Assembly: GCF_004745485.1 (NCBI RefSeq)
Contig: NZ_RHFG01000034.1
Coordinates: 1 to 33,628 of the forward strand
Length of the DNA stretch: 33,628 bases
Reading direction: 5' to 3'
Origin: Brevibacterium sp. S22
GTDB lineage: Bacteria; Actinomycetota; Actinomycetes; Actinomycetales; Brevibacteriaceae
Shown here: positions 7,246 to 14,595 of the stretch, piece after piece
Numbering within the stretch: position 1 is the stretch's first letter
Layout: the number at the start of each line of letters is the position of its first letter
Notes under the pieces: generated by a model
Told to the model about the DNA's origin: nothing
What the model saw: only the letters and a program-made list of their open reading frames with translations
Databases searched by the model: none
Made by a program: the position numbers and the translations under genes

Positions 7246-7809
7246 ATGCCGCAATCGTCTCCGATCACTGTCTCGATCACCCGCACCGTCCAGCCCGGGG
7301 AGCATCGCCGATTCAACGCCTGGGCGCAGGCTGGCCAGGCGCTGGCGCGCGAACGCGAGGGCTACCTCGGTTCAGGTTGGGTGCGGACGACACCGGACTC
7401 CGACGAGTGGCATCTGCTCTACCGCTTCGCCGACGAGAAGACCCTGCGCACCTGGGACGAATCCGAGGATCGCCGGTGGTGGATCGACAGCGCCTCTGAA
7501 CTCGTCGAGACCACCCGCGTCGAACACCGCACCGGCATCGAAGGCTGGTTCGAGCCCCAGGGCGAGGAGACGCTGACGATCCCCGAAACCGTCGTCCCAC
7601 CTCGGTGGAAGCAGGCAGTGAGCATCTTCCTGCCGTTCTTCCCCCTCAGCCTGCTCTCGACGTTCTTCCTCCTGCCGCATCTGGACAGCTGGCCGACCGT
7701 GCTCGCAGTGCTGCTCAACATCTGCATCCTCACACCGCTGATGACCTACATCTTCCTGCCGATGAGCACCCGTCTGCTCAGGCCGTGGCTGCAGAAGCCC
7801 CGACGCTAG
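7246..7809 (+). CDS. Antibiotic biosynthesis monooxygenase-like domain fused to membrane segments
   Basis: 187 residues. Residues 4-100 form a ferredoxin-like ABM domain (SPITVSITRTVQPGEHRRFNAWAQAGQALAREREGYLG, then SDEWHLLYRFADEKTLRTWDES). Two hydrophobic helices follow (about 125-145 and 149-172) and a basic C-terminus. This soluble-plus-two-TM form is widespread in actinobacteria and annotated only as a hypothetical or ABM protein; heme or polyketide oxygenase activity has not been shown for it. The frame is open further upstream, but ATG 7246 starts the domain and follows TATACT by 7 nt. It converges on fhs across a large palindrome. Confidence 0.82.
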   Translation: MPQSSPITVSITRTVQPGEHRRFNAWAQAGQALAREREGYLGSGWVRTTPDSDEWHLLYRFADEKTLRTWDESEDRRWWIDSASELVETTRVEHRTGIEGWFEPQGEETLTIPETVVPPRWKQAVSIFLPFFPLSLLSTFFLLPHLDSWPTVLAVLLNICILTPLMTYIFLPMSTRLLRPWLQKPRR

Positions 7810-7853
7810 ACACAGCAAGCTCCGACCCAACACGCGCACGCTCCATCCCCAAA

Positions 7854-7915
7854 TTGCTACCTGACGGCGGCTCTGCAACCTGGCGCCAGGTTGTTAAGCC
7901 GCCGTCAGGTAGCAA
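7854..7915. repeat. 62-bp near-perfect palindrome between convergent genes
   Basis: Outer 19-nt arms (TTGCTACCTGACGGCGGCT and its exact complement, 7854-7872 and 7897-7915) enclose a 4+4 nt internal loop and an inner perfect 16-bp palindrome AACCTGGC/GCCAGGTT (7877-7892). As RNA it folds into one long hairpin from either strand. It sits between the ABM gene and fhs, so bidirectional termination or mRNA 3'-end protection is plausible. A half copy occurs at 104-136, so this is a dispersed repeat and not only a local terminator. Confidence 0.8.
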
Positions 7916-7922
7916 TAGAGGG

Positions 7923-9770
7923 TCAGAAGAGGCCGGTGATGTTGCCGTCCTCGGTGACGTCGATCTTCAGCGCCGAGGGTTCCTTCGGCAGCCCGGGCAT
8001 CGTCATGATGTCGCCGGCGATAACGACGACGAACCCGGCTCCTGCGGCCAGCCGCACGTCCTTGACCTCGATGATGTGCCCGGTCGGTGCCCCGCGGAGG
8101 CTCGCGTCCGTCGACAGCGAATACTGCGTCTTCGCGATGCACACGGGAGCATCCCCGTACCCCTCCTCGGTGAACTGCTTGAGCTTCCGCTTCACCGCAG
8201 TCGGCAGGTCGACATCTTTCGCCTGGTAGATCCGCTGCGCGATCGTCCGGATCTTCTCCTCCAAGGGCTGGTCGAGTTCGTAACTGTAGCGTGCCCGCGA
8301 TGCGGCTCCCGACACCGAGGCGGTCCCTGCCGGAGGTGCTTCAGCGTCCCCAGCGGCCACGCCCCCAACGAAGAGTGAACCGTCCTCGACAGCAGGTCCG
8401 GCCGTACCGCCGCCGCGACTGGCATGGGCTCCCTCACCGGCCCCGGCGCTCGCACCGCCACCACTCGCCGCTTCGACGACCGCCTCGGCGAGCGCCAATG
8501 CACCCTGGCCTCCGTCGGCCCAGTGCGTCGACTCGACGGCCGCGACCCCGATCCCGTCCAAATGGGAGATCGCCGCGGCCATCTCCTCGTCGGTGTCCGT
8601 GGGGAACCGGTTGAAGCACACGACCGGGGTCAGCCCGTAGATCTCGCGCAGGTTCGTACAGTGCAGCTCGAGGTTGCTCATCCCCTCAAGCACCGCTGAC
8701 ACATCAGGTGAGTTGACGCCCTTGACGTCGACCCCGCCGTGGTATTTCAGCGCCCGCAGGGTCGCGACGACGACCACGGCCGAGGGCCAGATGCCAGCGG
8801 TCCGACACTTGATGTCGAGGAACTTCTCCGCCCCGAGGTCCGCACCGAATCCGGCCTCCGTGACCACCCAGTCGCCCAGAGCCAGCCCGGCCTTCGTCGC
8901 CAGAAGGCTGTTGCAGCCGTGGGCGATGTTGGCGAAGGGTCCCCCGTGGATGAACGCCGGCGAATGCTCGAGCGTCTGCACGAGGTTCGGTGCCAAGGCG
9001 TTGCGCAGCAGCGCAGTCATCGCCCCGGCCGCACCGATGTCATCAACGGTGATGGGTGCGCGTCCGCGGCTGTGCGCGAGCACGATCCGTCCCAGCCGTT
9101 CTTTGAGGTCCGCCAACGAGGTGGCCAGGCAGAATACCGCCATGACCTCGCTGGCGACGACGATGTCGAAGGCATCCTCGCGGGGCACTCCCCCATTGAT
9201 GCCGCCGAGACCGACGACGACTCCGCGCAGCGCCCGGTCGTTGAGGTCGACGACGCGGCGGATGTGGATGCGCCGTGGGTCGACGTCGAGGTCGTTGCCG
9301 AAGTGGATGTGATTGTCGAGCATCGTCGCGGCGAGGTTGTTCGCTGCCGCGATGGCCGCGAAGTCCCCGGTGAAATGCAGGTTGATGTCCTCCATCGGCA
9401 CGACCTGCGCGTATCCGCCGCCGGCCGCTCCGCCTTTCATCCCGAAGACCGGACCCATGCTCGGCTCCCGCAGTGCCAGCACGGCCTTGCCGATATCGGG
9501 GTTCGCTCGGGCGAGTTCGTTGAGGCCGTCGGCCAGGCCGATGCTCGTCGTCGTCTTGCCCTCCCCCGCCGGAGTCGGGCTCATGGCCGTGACGAGGATG
9601 AGTCGGCCGTCCTCAGCGTCGGCCGATGCCTGGTCGAGGACGTCGATCGGCACCTTCGCCTTCGTCCATCCGTGGGGAATGATGTCCTGCGCGTCGAGAC
9701 CCAGCCCAGCGGCGATGTCGACGATGGGATCGAGCTCGGCGCTGAGCGCAATATCCATATCTGTGGTCAT
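7923..9770 (-). CDS. fhs: Formate-tetrahydrofolate ligase with an internal insertion
   Basis: 615 residues. It catalyses ATP-dependent formation of 10-formyl-tetrahydrofolate from formate and THF, feeding purine and one-carbon metabolism in the cytosol. The family P-loop SPTPAGEGKTTTS is at about 64-76, followed by ALREPSMGPVFGMKGGAAGGGYAQVVPME, NLHFTGDFAAI and VTEAGFGADLGAEKF, all diagnostic. Most bacterial enzymes are about 555-560 residues. The extra length is a Gly/Ala/Ser-rich stretch at about 435-492 (8292-8470), between the ALAEAVVEA helix and YSYELDQPLEEKI; it looks disordered. Start MTTDMDIAL is chosen because upstream codons do not resemble the family; no good Shine-Dalgarno is visible. 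Confidence 0.95.
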   Translation of the reverse strand: MTTDMDIALSAELDPIVDIAAGLGLDAQDIIPHGWTKAKVPIDVLDQASADAEDGRLILVTAMSPTPAGEGKTTTSIGLADGLNELARANPDIGKAVLALREPSMGPVFGMKGGAAGGGYAQVVPMEDINLHFTGDFAAIAAANNLAATMLDNHIHFGNDLDVDPRRIHIRRVVDLNDRALRGVVVGLGGINGGVPREDAFDIVVASEVMAVFCLATSLADLKERLGRIVLAHSRGRAPITVDDIGAAGAMTALLRNALAPNLVQTLEHSPAFIHGGPFANIAHGCNSLLATKAGLALGDWVVTEAGFGADLGAEKFLDIKCRTAGIWPSAVVVVATLRALKYHGGVDVKGVNSPDVSAVLEGMSNLELHCTNLREIYGLTPVVCFNRFPTDTDEEMAAAISHLDGIGVAAVESTHWADGGQGALALAEAVVEAASGGGASAGAGEGAHASRGGGTAGPAVEDGSLFVGGVAAGDAEAPPAGTASVSGAASRARYSYELDQPLEEKIRTIAQRIYQAKDVDLPTAVKRKLKQFTEEGYGDAPVCIAKTQYSLSTDASLRGAPTGHIIEVKDVRLAAGAGFVVVIAGDIMTMPGLPKEPSALKIDVTEDGNITGLF

Positions 9771-9940
9771 AAGGCCATCATGCCCGTTCTGCGAGATTTT
9801 GTGACCATCAGCGACCCGAGAATTCGCGCAATGTGCACTGAGTTCCGCCCACCGCAACATCTCCCTCGCCGAGGCGGCCCTCCACTGAGGACAGATGTGC
9901 CCTTGCGAGTGCCGTGCGGTGCCGCCGCAAAGTCGGCTCC

Positions 9941-10609
9941 CTACCCCGACATCCGGCGAGCCGCCACACCCGCGATATGCACTGCGACCGTGGAGACGAC
10001 GATGTCGTCGAACGACAGATACGTCGCGGCCACCTCGGGGTCGGAATCATATGCCGCCTGAAGAGCAGCCGATGGTCGGCTGTGCGGCCAGGCGGCACTG
10101 GCCATCAGCAACGTCACGACGACGATTCCATCGGCGTCTTCGGCACTGAGCTCGGGCAGCACCGTCATGATGATGTCGACGACCGCGTCCGCGGATACCG
10201 CTGTGGCATGTTTGTGGCTGATCGCCGCCTCGGTGGAGATGTTGCGCTCGAGAACGGCGGCCTGCGAGGCGATGAGATCGCACATCACCGGACTCTCGGC
10301 CATAGTCTCTGCGATCGCCTCGGCCAGCCTGTCGCCGCGCGCACGGAGATCACCGTCGATCGTTCCGGACCGCTCACGGAGCCGCTCGGCCCATTCGCGC
10401 AGCTCGACGTCGAGCAGCTCGAGCAGGATAGCCTCACGGGACTCGAAATAGCGCAGGACGTTCGACTTCGCCAGACCGACCCGCCGGCTCAGCTCGTTGA
10501 GGCTGAGGTCGGACACCCCCATCTCGGCAAGCATCCCGGCGGCCGTGCCGAGGATGGCACTCCGCCTCTGCTCGCGCTGCTCGGCACTTCGCGCCCTCTG
10601 AAAATCCAT
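9941..10609 (-). CDS. TetR family regulator
   Basis: 222 residues. The N-terminal HTH (about 10-60) reads RRSAILGTAAGMLAEMGVSDLSLNELSRRVGLAKSNVLRYFESREAILLELL, classical TetR. The C-terminal ligand and dimerisation domain resembles the TetR_C_17-like group but is not specific. The ATG follows TAGAAT (10616-10621) by 6 nt, so the transcript is probably leaderless. It is divergent from the interrupted SDR gene at 10707. Two AGACCACC(T/A)GTCT boxes flank the probable SDR promoter, and the first also overlaps this gene's promoter, consistent with autorepression. Confidence 0.9.
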   Translation of the reverse strand: MDFQRARSAEQREQRRSAILGTAAGMLAEMGVSDLSLNELSRRVGLAKSNVLRYFESREAILLELLDVELREWAERLRERSGTIDGDLRARGDRLAEAIAETMAESPVMCDLIASQAAVLERNISTEAAISHKHATAVSADAVVDIIMTVLPELSAEDADGIVVVTLLMASAAWPHSRPSAALQAAYDSDPEVAATYLSFDDIVVSTVAVHIAGVAARRMSG

Positions 10610-10622
10610 ACCCCCATTCTAC

Positions 10623-10692
10623 AGACCACCTGTCTCTTGTTTATGCACCATCGGTCTGTTAGCATCTTCAACGTACAAAAGACCACCAGTCT
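10623..10692. promoter_or_regulatory. Paired TetR operators around a divergent promoter
   Basis: AGACCACCTGTCT (10623-10635) and AGACCACCAGTCT (10680-10692) are near-identical AGAC-N5-GTCT dyads 57 nt apart. The second extends to 6-bp arms, AAAGAC/GTCTTT. Between them is a candidate promoter TTGTTT-N16-TTAGCA (10637-10664). AAGGAG follows the second box just before the SDR start. Flanking boxes suit repression by blocking or looping. Confidence 0.6.
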
Positions 10693-10706
10693 TTAAGGAG
10701 ACGAGC

Positions 10707-11612
10707 ATGGCAGACCCGATCCCCGACCAGTCCGGGAAGCTCGCGATCGTCACGGGCGCAAACAGCGGCACCGGAAAGGAGGCCGCCCGCGGCCTTGCCG
10801 GCGCAGGAGCACGAGTGATCATGGCCGTGCGCACCCCGGCCAAGGGCGAAGACGCGAAGGCCGAGATACTCACCGACCACCCGGGTGCCGATATCGAGGT
10901 CCGAAGCCTCGACCTCGCCGACCTCACCAGCGTCAAGGACTTCACCGACTCCCTCATCGCCGACGACCGGCCTATCGATCTGCTGCTCAACAACGCCGGC
11001 GTGATGATGCTGCCCAAGCGGTATGAGACCGCCGACGGTTTCGAAATGCAGCTGGGCACGAACTTCTTCGGCCCCTTCGCTCTGACCCTGCGCCTGCTGC
11101 CCCTGCTGCTCAAGGCCGAGGCACCACGAGTGGTGACGATGTCGAGTGGCAACCAGGCCCCCATCGACTTCGACGACCTCAACTGGGAAAAGGACTACAA
11201 CGCCAACGGCGCCTACGGCCGCTCCAAACTCGCCGACCTCCTCTTCAGCCGAGAACTCGCTCGCATCGCGAAGGCTCGCGGCTGGAACCTGCTCTCCCTC
11301 GGCGCTCACCCCGGCAACGCGTCGACGAACATCTTCGACAACGGCAAGCAGTACGGTGACGAACCGATCCTGGCTATCCGCATCGCCTGGCGCATCACCC
11401 CGCAGCACTCCGCTGCCGCCGGAGCCGCCCCGATGCTCTAAGCCGCAACCCGACCCGACGTCGTCCAGGCCGGCTACTACGGCCCCCGGTTCAACCTCGT
11501 CGGGAAACCGGCACCGGCGAAGGTCTCCAAGCGCGGCCAGGACGCACAGGTCGCCGCCCGCCTCTGGGCCGAGGCCGAACGCCTCACCGGCGTGAGCCTG
11601 CCCGAAGCATGA
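10707..11612 (+). pseudogene. SDR oxidoreductase interrupted by an in-frame TAA
   Basis: The first 244 codons encode a classical SDR of the retinol-dehydrogenase/WW-oxidoreductase-like type: TGANSGTG (16-23), NNAG (95-98), SSG with S146/S147, and Y170/K174 (AYGRSKLA). Translation meets TAA at 11439-11441 directly after GAAPML. The same frame then stays open for 56 more codons (AATRPDVVQAGYYGPRFNLVGKP to LTGVSLPEA) and ends in a TGA overlapping the ATG of the next gene (ATGA, 11609-11612). Relatives normally read PMLYAAT...YYGP here, so a Tyr codon TAC/TAT probably became TAA. The truncated product keeps all catalytic residues but lacks the C-terminal cap. It could be a pseudogene, a shortened active enzyme or a sequencing error. 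Confidence 0.85.
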
Positions 11613-12613
11613 GTCCCAGCAGCCCGACCGGGTCCGGGGCGCCCCAGTCCTCCGGAGCGACCGCGCTTGAGGCAGGTGACTTCCCGGCCCGCACAAGGCG
11701 GGCCAGGATCGGTGCCGTACTCCTCATCGTCAACGCTGCGGACTACATCCTCGCCGAGGCGATCACGGCGGCAGCATGGCAGAACCCTGCCTACAGCTAC
11801 AGCTTCAACTACATCAGCGACCTCGGAGCCCCCGATGTGGCCCGGTTCCAAGGCCGCATGGTCGACTCGCCCCTGCACATGGTGATGAACACCGGGTTCA
11901 TCATCCACGGCATCATCTTCATCGCCGCAGCCGTCCTCGTCCAACACGCGATCACCCGGACCGGACCACGGCGAACCTACCTGGTCCTGGCAGCCCTCCA
12001 CGGCATCGGCATCAGCCTCGTCGGCCTCTTCCACGGCTCCCAAGCCGCTATCGATGACGGCACCGCCGCCCTCCACGGCCTCGGCGCACTGCTGGCCATC
12101 GGGGCAGGCAACATTGCCGCGATCATCATGGGCATCCACTTCGCCCGCAACAGTCGTCGTGGCACCAGTGGACGCGGCAGTGTCGGCAGCCGTGGCAGTG
12201 GCGGTCGCCGTGGTGTGGGGTGGGTGCTCGCCGGCCTCGGCATCACCGGGCTCGCCGCATTCGCGTACCTGCTGGCCACCACCGGAACCGATATCGACGG
12301 AATCCCCGAGCGCATCGCCGTCTACACCATCATGGTCGCCGAGGTCATCGCCAGGACCACACTGTCCTTTCTCGGCGTGAGGGATACACAGCCGAAATGT
12401 CATCTTCACCCCGCATACTCCGAACACTCCGGGCACCGAGTCATGAGGTCGTGCCGACATTCGCGAACATGGAGGAGGAACGTCTCGGCCGAATCGAGCG
12501 CGGTGCGCTGCGCACGAATCGCCGACAGTCGAGCCGCGATCACTTCGGCGCGTCCCGCCTCACCACGGCGCAGAATCAACCGGATCTCGGCAAGGCTCAT
12601 GCCCACACCCTGA
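11609..12613 (+). CDS. DUF998 family membrane protein with an extended C-terminus
   Basis: The frame encodes 334 residues. Residues 30-255 are a DUF998 integral membrane domain with about six hydrophobic helices and the family's NYISDLGAPD motif in the first loop. A Gly/Ser/Arg-rich loop (GTSGRGSVGSRGSGGRRG) interrupts the last part. DUF998 normally ends soon after the final helix (here ERIAVYTIMVAEVIARTTLSF). The last 80 or so residues are Arg/Ser-rich, non-membrane, and overlap the MerR gene in antisense (12406-12613). Loss of the original stop or a frameshift near 12370 is likely. The start overlaps the ancestral SDR stop by 4 nt, so the genes were translationally coupled. Function unknown. 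Confidence 0.75.
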   Translation: MSPSSPTGSGAPQSSGATALEAGDFPARTRRARIGAVLLIVNAADYILAEAITAAAWQNPAYSYSFNYISDLGAPDVARFQGRMVDSPLHMVMNTGFIIHGIIFIAAAVLVQHAITRTGPRRTYLVLAALHGIGISLVGLFHGSQAAIDDGTAALHGLGALLAIGAGNIAAIIMGIHFARNSRRGTSGRGSVGSRGSGGRRGVGWVLAGLGITGLAAFAYLLATTGTDIDGIPERIAVYTIMVAEVIARTTLSFLGVRDTQPKCHLHPAYSEHSGHRVMRSCRHSRTWRRNVSAESSAVRCARIADSRAAITSARPASPRRRINRISARLMPTP

Positions 12614-12768
12614 CAGGACAGCACGGTCCGGCATCGGCCCAGTTGCTCGTCCGAATAGTCCCGGTGCCCGCTCGCGGTCCGGTCAGGCACGACGACGCCC
12701 TCGTGCTCCCAGTGCCTGAGCACATGCGTGGCCACTCCCAGCTGTGCGGCCGCATCCCCGATCTTCAT
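12406..12768 (-). CDS. MerR family regulator
   Basis: 120 residues. The start MKIGDAAAQLGVATHVLRHWEHEGVVVPDRTASGHRDYSDEQLGR is the full MerR winged HTH. A coiled-coil dimerisation helix follows (about 75-108), and the end HDLMTRCPECSEYAG has two cysteines. The short length places it with compact MerR proteins that sense metals, oxidants or drugs; Cys in the tail could bind a ligand, but no canonical metal-site pattern is recognised. Upstream in-frame codons are ignored because they precede the HTH. It is divergent from the alpha/beta hydrolase (12823) across a textbook MerR operator, so it likely activates that gene. Confidence 0.9.
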   Translation of the reverse strand: MKIGDAAAQLGVATHVLRHWEHEGVVVPDRTASGHRDYSDEQLGRCRTVLSCQGVGMSLAEIRLILRRGEAGRAEVIAARLSAIRAQRTALDSAETFLLHVRECRHDLMTRCPECSEYAG

Positions 12769-12785
12769 CAGTCCATGATGACACC

Positions 12786-12816
12786 TTGACTTCAGGTTCA
12801 CCTGAAGTTCTATCGT
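12786..12816 (+). promoter_or_regulatory. MerR-type promoter: 19-bp spacer with a perfect dyad
   Basis: -35 TTGACT (12786-12791), a 19-bp spacer and -10 TATCGT (12811-12816). The spacer holds the perfect inverted repeat ACTTCAGGT-TC-ACCTGAAGT (12789-12808). An overlong 19-bp spacer covered by the dyad is the hallmark of promoters that MerR proteins activate by DNA distortion. The -10 ends 6 nt before the hydrolase ATG, so the transcript should be leaderless. Confidence 0.85.
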
Positions 12817-12822
12817 CAACAC

Positions 12823-13782
12823 ATGAACGACGCGAAAGTCCGCACGATCACCGACCGCATCACCTTGAGCGACGGCGCCGAGGTGGCCACCACGACCCTC
12901 GAACCTCTCCCTGGCGCTCGAGCCGACAACGAGCGCCGCCTCGGCGAGGTCCTCATCTGCCACGGAACACCCTGGTCATCGCGGATGTGGCTGCCGCTCG
13001 CACGCAAGTTGGCTCAACATCACCGCGTTCGCCTCTGGGATATGCCCGGCTACGGCGATTCGATCCCCGAGATCACGGGCACGCCTCCGCAGCCGATCCA
13101 CGATCCCCTCGCCGAGGCGGCCCCCGCCGTTGATCTCATCACCCAACGTCGCCGTCTGGCCGAGCTCATCGACTACTGGGAAATCTCGAAACCCCACGTC
13201 ATCGCCCACGACATCGGCGGGGCCGTGGCGCTGGGCACTCACCTGCTCGAGGGCTGCGATTTCGCGTCGATGTATCTGCTCGACATCGTCACTCTCGACC
13301 TGTGGGGCTCGCCGTTCTTTCGCCTCGTCGCCGAGAACGCCGAGGTCTTCGCAGCCCTCCCGCCTCAGCTTCATCGCGCACTCGTCCACGAGTACATCGC
13401 AGGTGCCGGCGGCCACAGCCTCAATGACGCCCAGGTCTGCGAACTCAGCGCCCCCTGGATCACGCCGAGCGGCCAGTCGGCCTTCTACGCCCAGATCGCC
13501 GCACTGCTGCCCGAACACACGGCACCCATAGTCGACCGCCTCGGCGAGGTGCGCTGCCCAGTCCGCATAGGTTGGGGTGAGGACGATCCGTGGATTCCCG
13601 TCGAGCAATCCTGTCGCCTGGCTCGGCTGCTCCCGGAGGACCCCGGCCTCACGTGCTTCCCGGGAGCCGGACACCTCGTACCGATCGAGGCACCGGACGA
13701 CCTCACGACAGATATCGAGCTGTGGATCAATTCGCTGCTGCCACTCGAGGGCGGTTCCACGCGATCTCAGACAGTCAGGTGA
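12823..13782 (+). CDS. Alpha/beta hydrolase, epoxide hydrolase/haloalkane dehalogenase-like
   Basis: 319 residues with the alpha/beta hydrolase core. The oxyanion segment HGTPWSSRMW is at 47-56. The nucleophile elbow AHDIGG has Asp130 in the nucleophile position, as in epoxide hydrolases and haloalkane dehalogenases. The acid is probably D254/D255 in GEDDPWIP and the base is His284 in GAGHLVPIEAP. The Trp usually adjacent to the nucleophile in dehalogenases is Ile here, so epoxide hydrolase or C-C hydrolase activity is equally possible. The gene is read from a MerR-type promoter and is probably leaderless. Its 3' end overlaps the convergent DUF998 gene by 8 nt. Cytosolic. Confidence 0.88.
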   Translation: MNDAKVRTITDRITLSDGAEVATTTLEPLPGARADNERRLGEVLICHGTPWSSRMWLPLARKLAQHHRVRLWDMPGYGDSIPEITGTPPQPIHDPLAEAAPAVDLITQRRRLAELIDYWEISKPHVIAHDIGGAVALGTHLLEGCDFASMYLLDIVTLDLWGSPFFRLVAENAEVFAALPPQLHRALVHEYIAGAGGHSLNDAQVCELSAPWITPSGQSAFYAQIAALLPEHTAPIVDRLGEVRCPVRIGWGEDDPWIPVEQSCRLARLLPEDPGLTCFPGAGHLVPIEAPDDLTTDIELWINSLLPLEGGSTRSQTVR

Positions 13783-14482
13783 CGTGGTCGCGCGATCTGG
13801 CCCGAAGGACATGCAGGGCTGCGATCACGAGGAACAGCAGTGGCGCAAACCCGGCCACACGCTCCATTCCTCCGCGACCAAGACCGAGCCAGGGCCCTCC
13901 CAAGTGCAGCACGGTTCCCACCAAGGCCAGAAGGCCGATGCTCAATGCAGTCCAGCGCAGATCGCCGAGTACAGATCGACGCGGAACTGCGGCAGTCAGC
14001 AGCAAGCCGATATTCGCAATCGGCATGAGGAGCAGCACGGCAATCAGATGAGGCCCCAGGGCGATGTCGGGCGGAGTGAGACCGGCGACGGCGTACCCAC
14101 AGCAGGCGATGGTCAGCGCAATCCGCGCCGCTGCTGCGCGGACTCCTGAACCCCACAGATGCCACATCAGCGACAAGCCGGGGACCAAGAGTCCAGAGGT
14201 GATGACCGCTCCCGAGTTATAGACCGCATGCCACGGCGAGCAGATATACCTGCCTTCGAAGTCTGCACAGGTCACATGACCGAGGTCAGAGATGTTGTTG
14301 TGCGCCCAGCTGTATCCGGTCGTCCAGCCGAATTGTGCTGCGAGCTGCCCGATGAAGAAGACAGCGACGCCGCAGAGAACGAGTATTGCGCCCCATGCAT
14401 CACGCGCGCCCACTTCTGCGTGCAACGAAGCGTGGAGGCCGTCCCGGCCCGTCGGCCGTGCCCTCCGCCTGACAGATTTCAT
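13775..14482 (-). CDS. DUF998 family membrane protein
   Basis: 235 residues from ATG 14482, which has AGAGGA six bases upstream; an in-frame GTG at 14560 lies too close to the divergent promoter to be favoured. The protein has about six hydrophobic segments and the DUF998 hallmark HNNISDLGHVTC in the first extracytoplasmic loop, followed by CxxxxGRYICSP with paired cysteines. The function of the family is unknown. It is divergent from a TetR gene across a perfect 26-bp palindrome, so TetR control is likely. It is the second DUF998 gene within 3 kb (the other begins at 11609); the two differ clearly in sequence. Confidence 0.85.
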   Translation of the reverse strand: MKSVRRRARPTGRDGLHASLHAEVGARDAWGAILVLCGVAVFFIGQLAAQFGWTTGYSWAHNNISDLGHVTCADFEGRYICSPWHAVYNSGAVITSGLLVPGLSLMWHLWGSGVRAAAARIALTIACCGYAVAGLTPPDIALGPHLIAVLLLMPIANIGLLLTAAVPRRSVLGDLRWTALSIGLLALVGTVLHLGGPWLGLGRGGMERVAGFAPLLFLVIAALHVLRARSRDHVT

Positions 14483-14563
14483 AGCGATTCCTCTGGCTTG
14501 GAAGCCGCCGGCAGATTCGATCCGGCGCCCGGTGGGAGCCCGGCCGGCGACCGACTCCACGCT

Positions 14564-14589
14564 CAGACTAACACACCTGTGTTAGTCTG
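14564..14589. promoter_or_regulatory. Perfect 26-bp palindrome, TetR operator with bidirectional -10 elements
   Basis: Arms CAGACTAACACA (14564-14575) and TGTGTTAGTCTG (14578-14589) are exact complements around CC. Each arm contains TAGTCT, which reads as a -10 hexamer outward in both directions. The plus-strand copy (14583-14588) ends 7 nt before the TetR ATG. One bound TetR dimer pair would therefore cover both divergent promoters. Confidence 0.8.
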
Positions 14590-14595
14590 ATTCGC

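Noticed and set aside
7601..7613. Palindrome CCACCTCGGTGG within the ABM gene
   Set aside because: Short and fully inside a coding region with no promoter nearby; probably chance in GC-rich sequence.
9771..9940. Possible RNA gene between fhs and the TetR gene
   Set aside because: No cloverleaf, strong hairpin or promoter recognised; only a copy of the 11-mer motif stands out.
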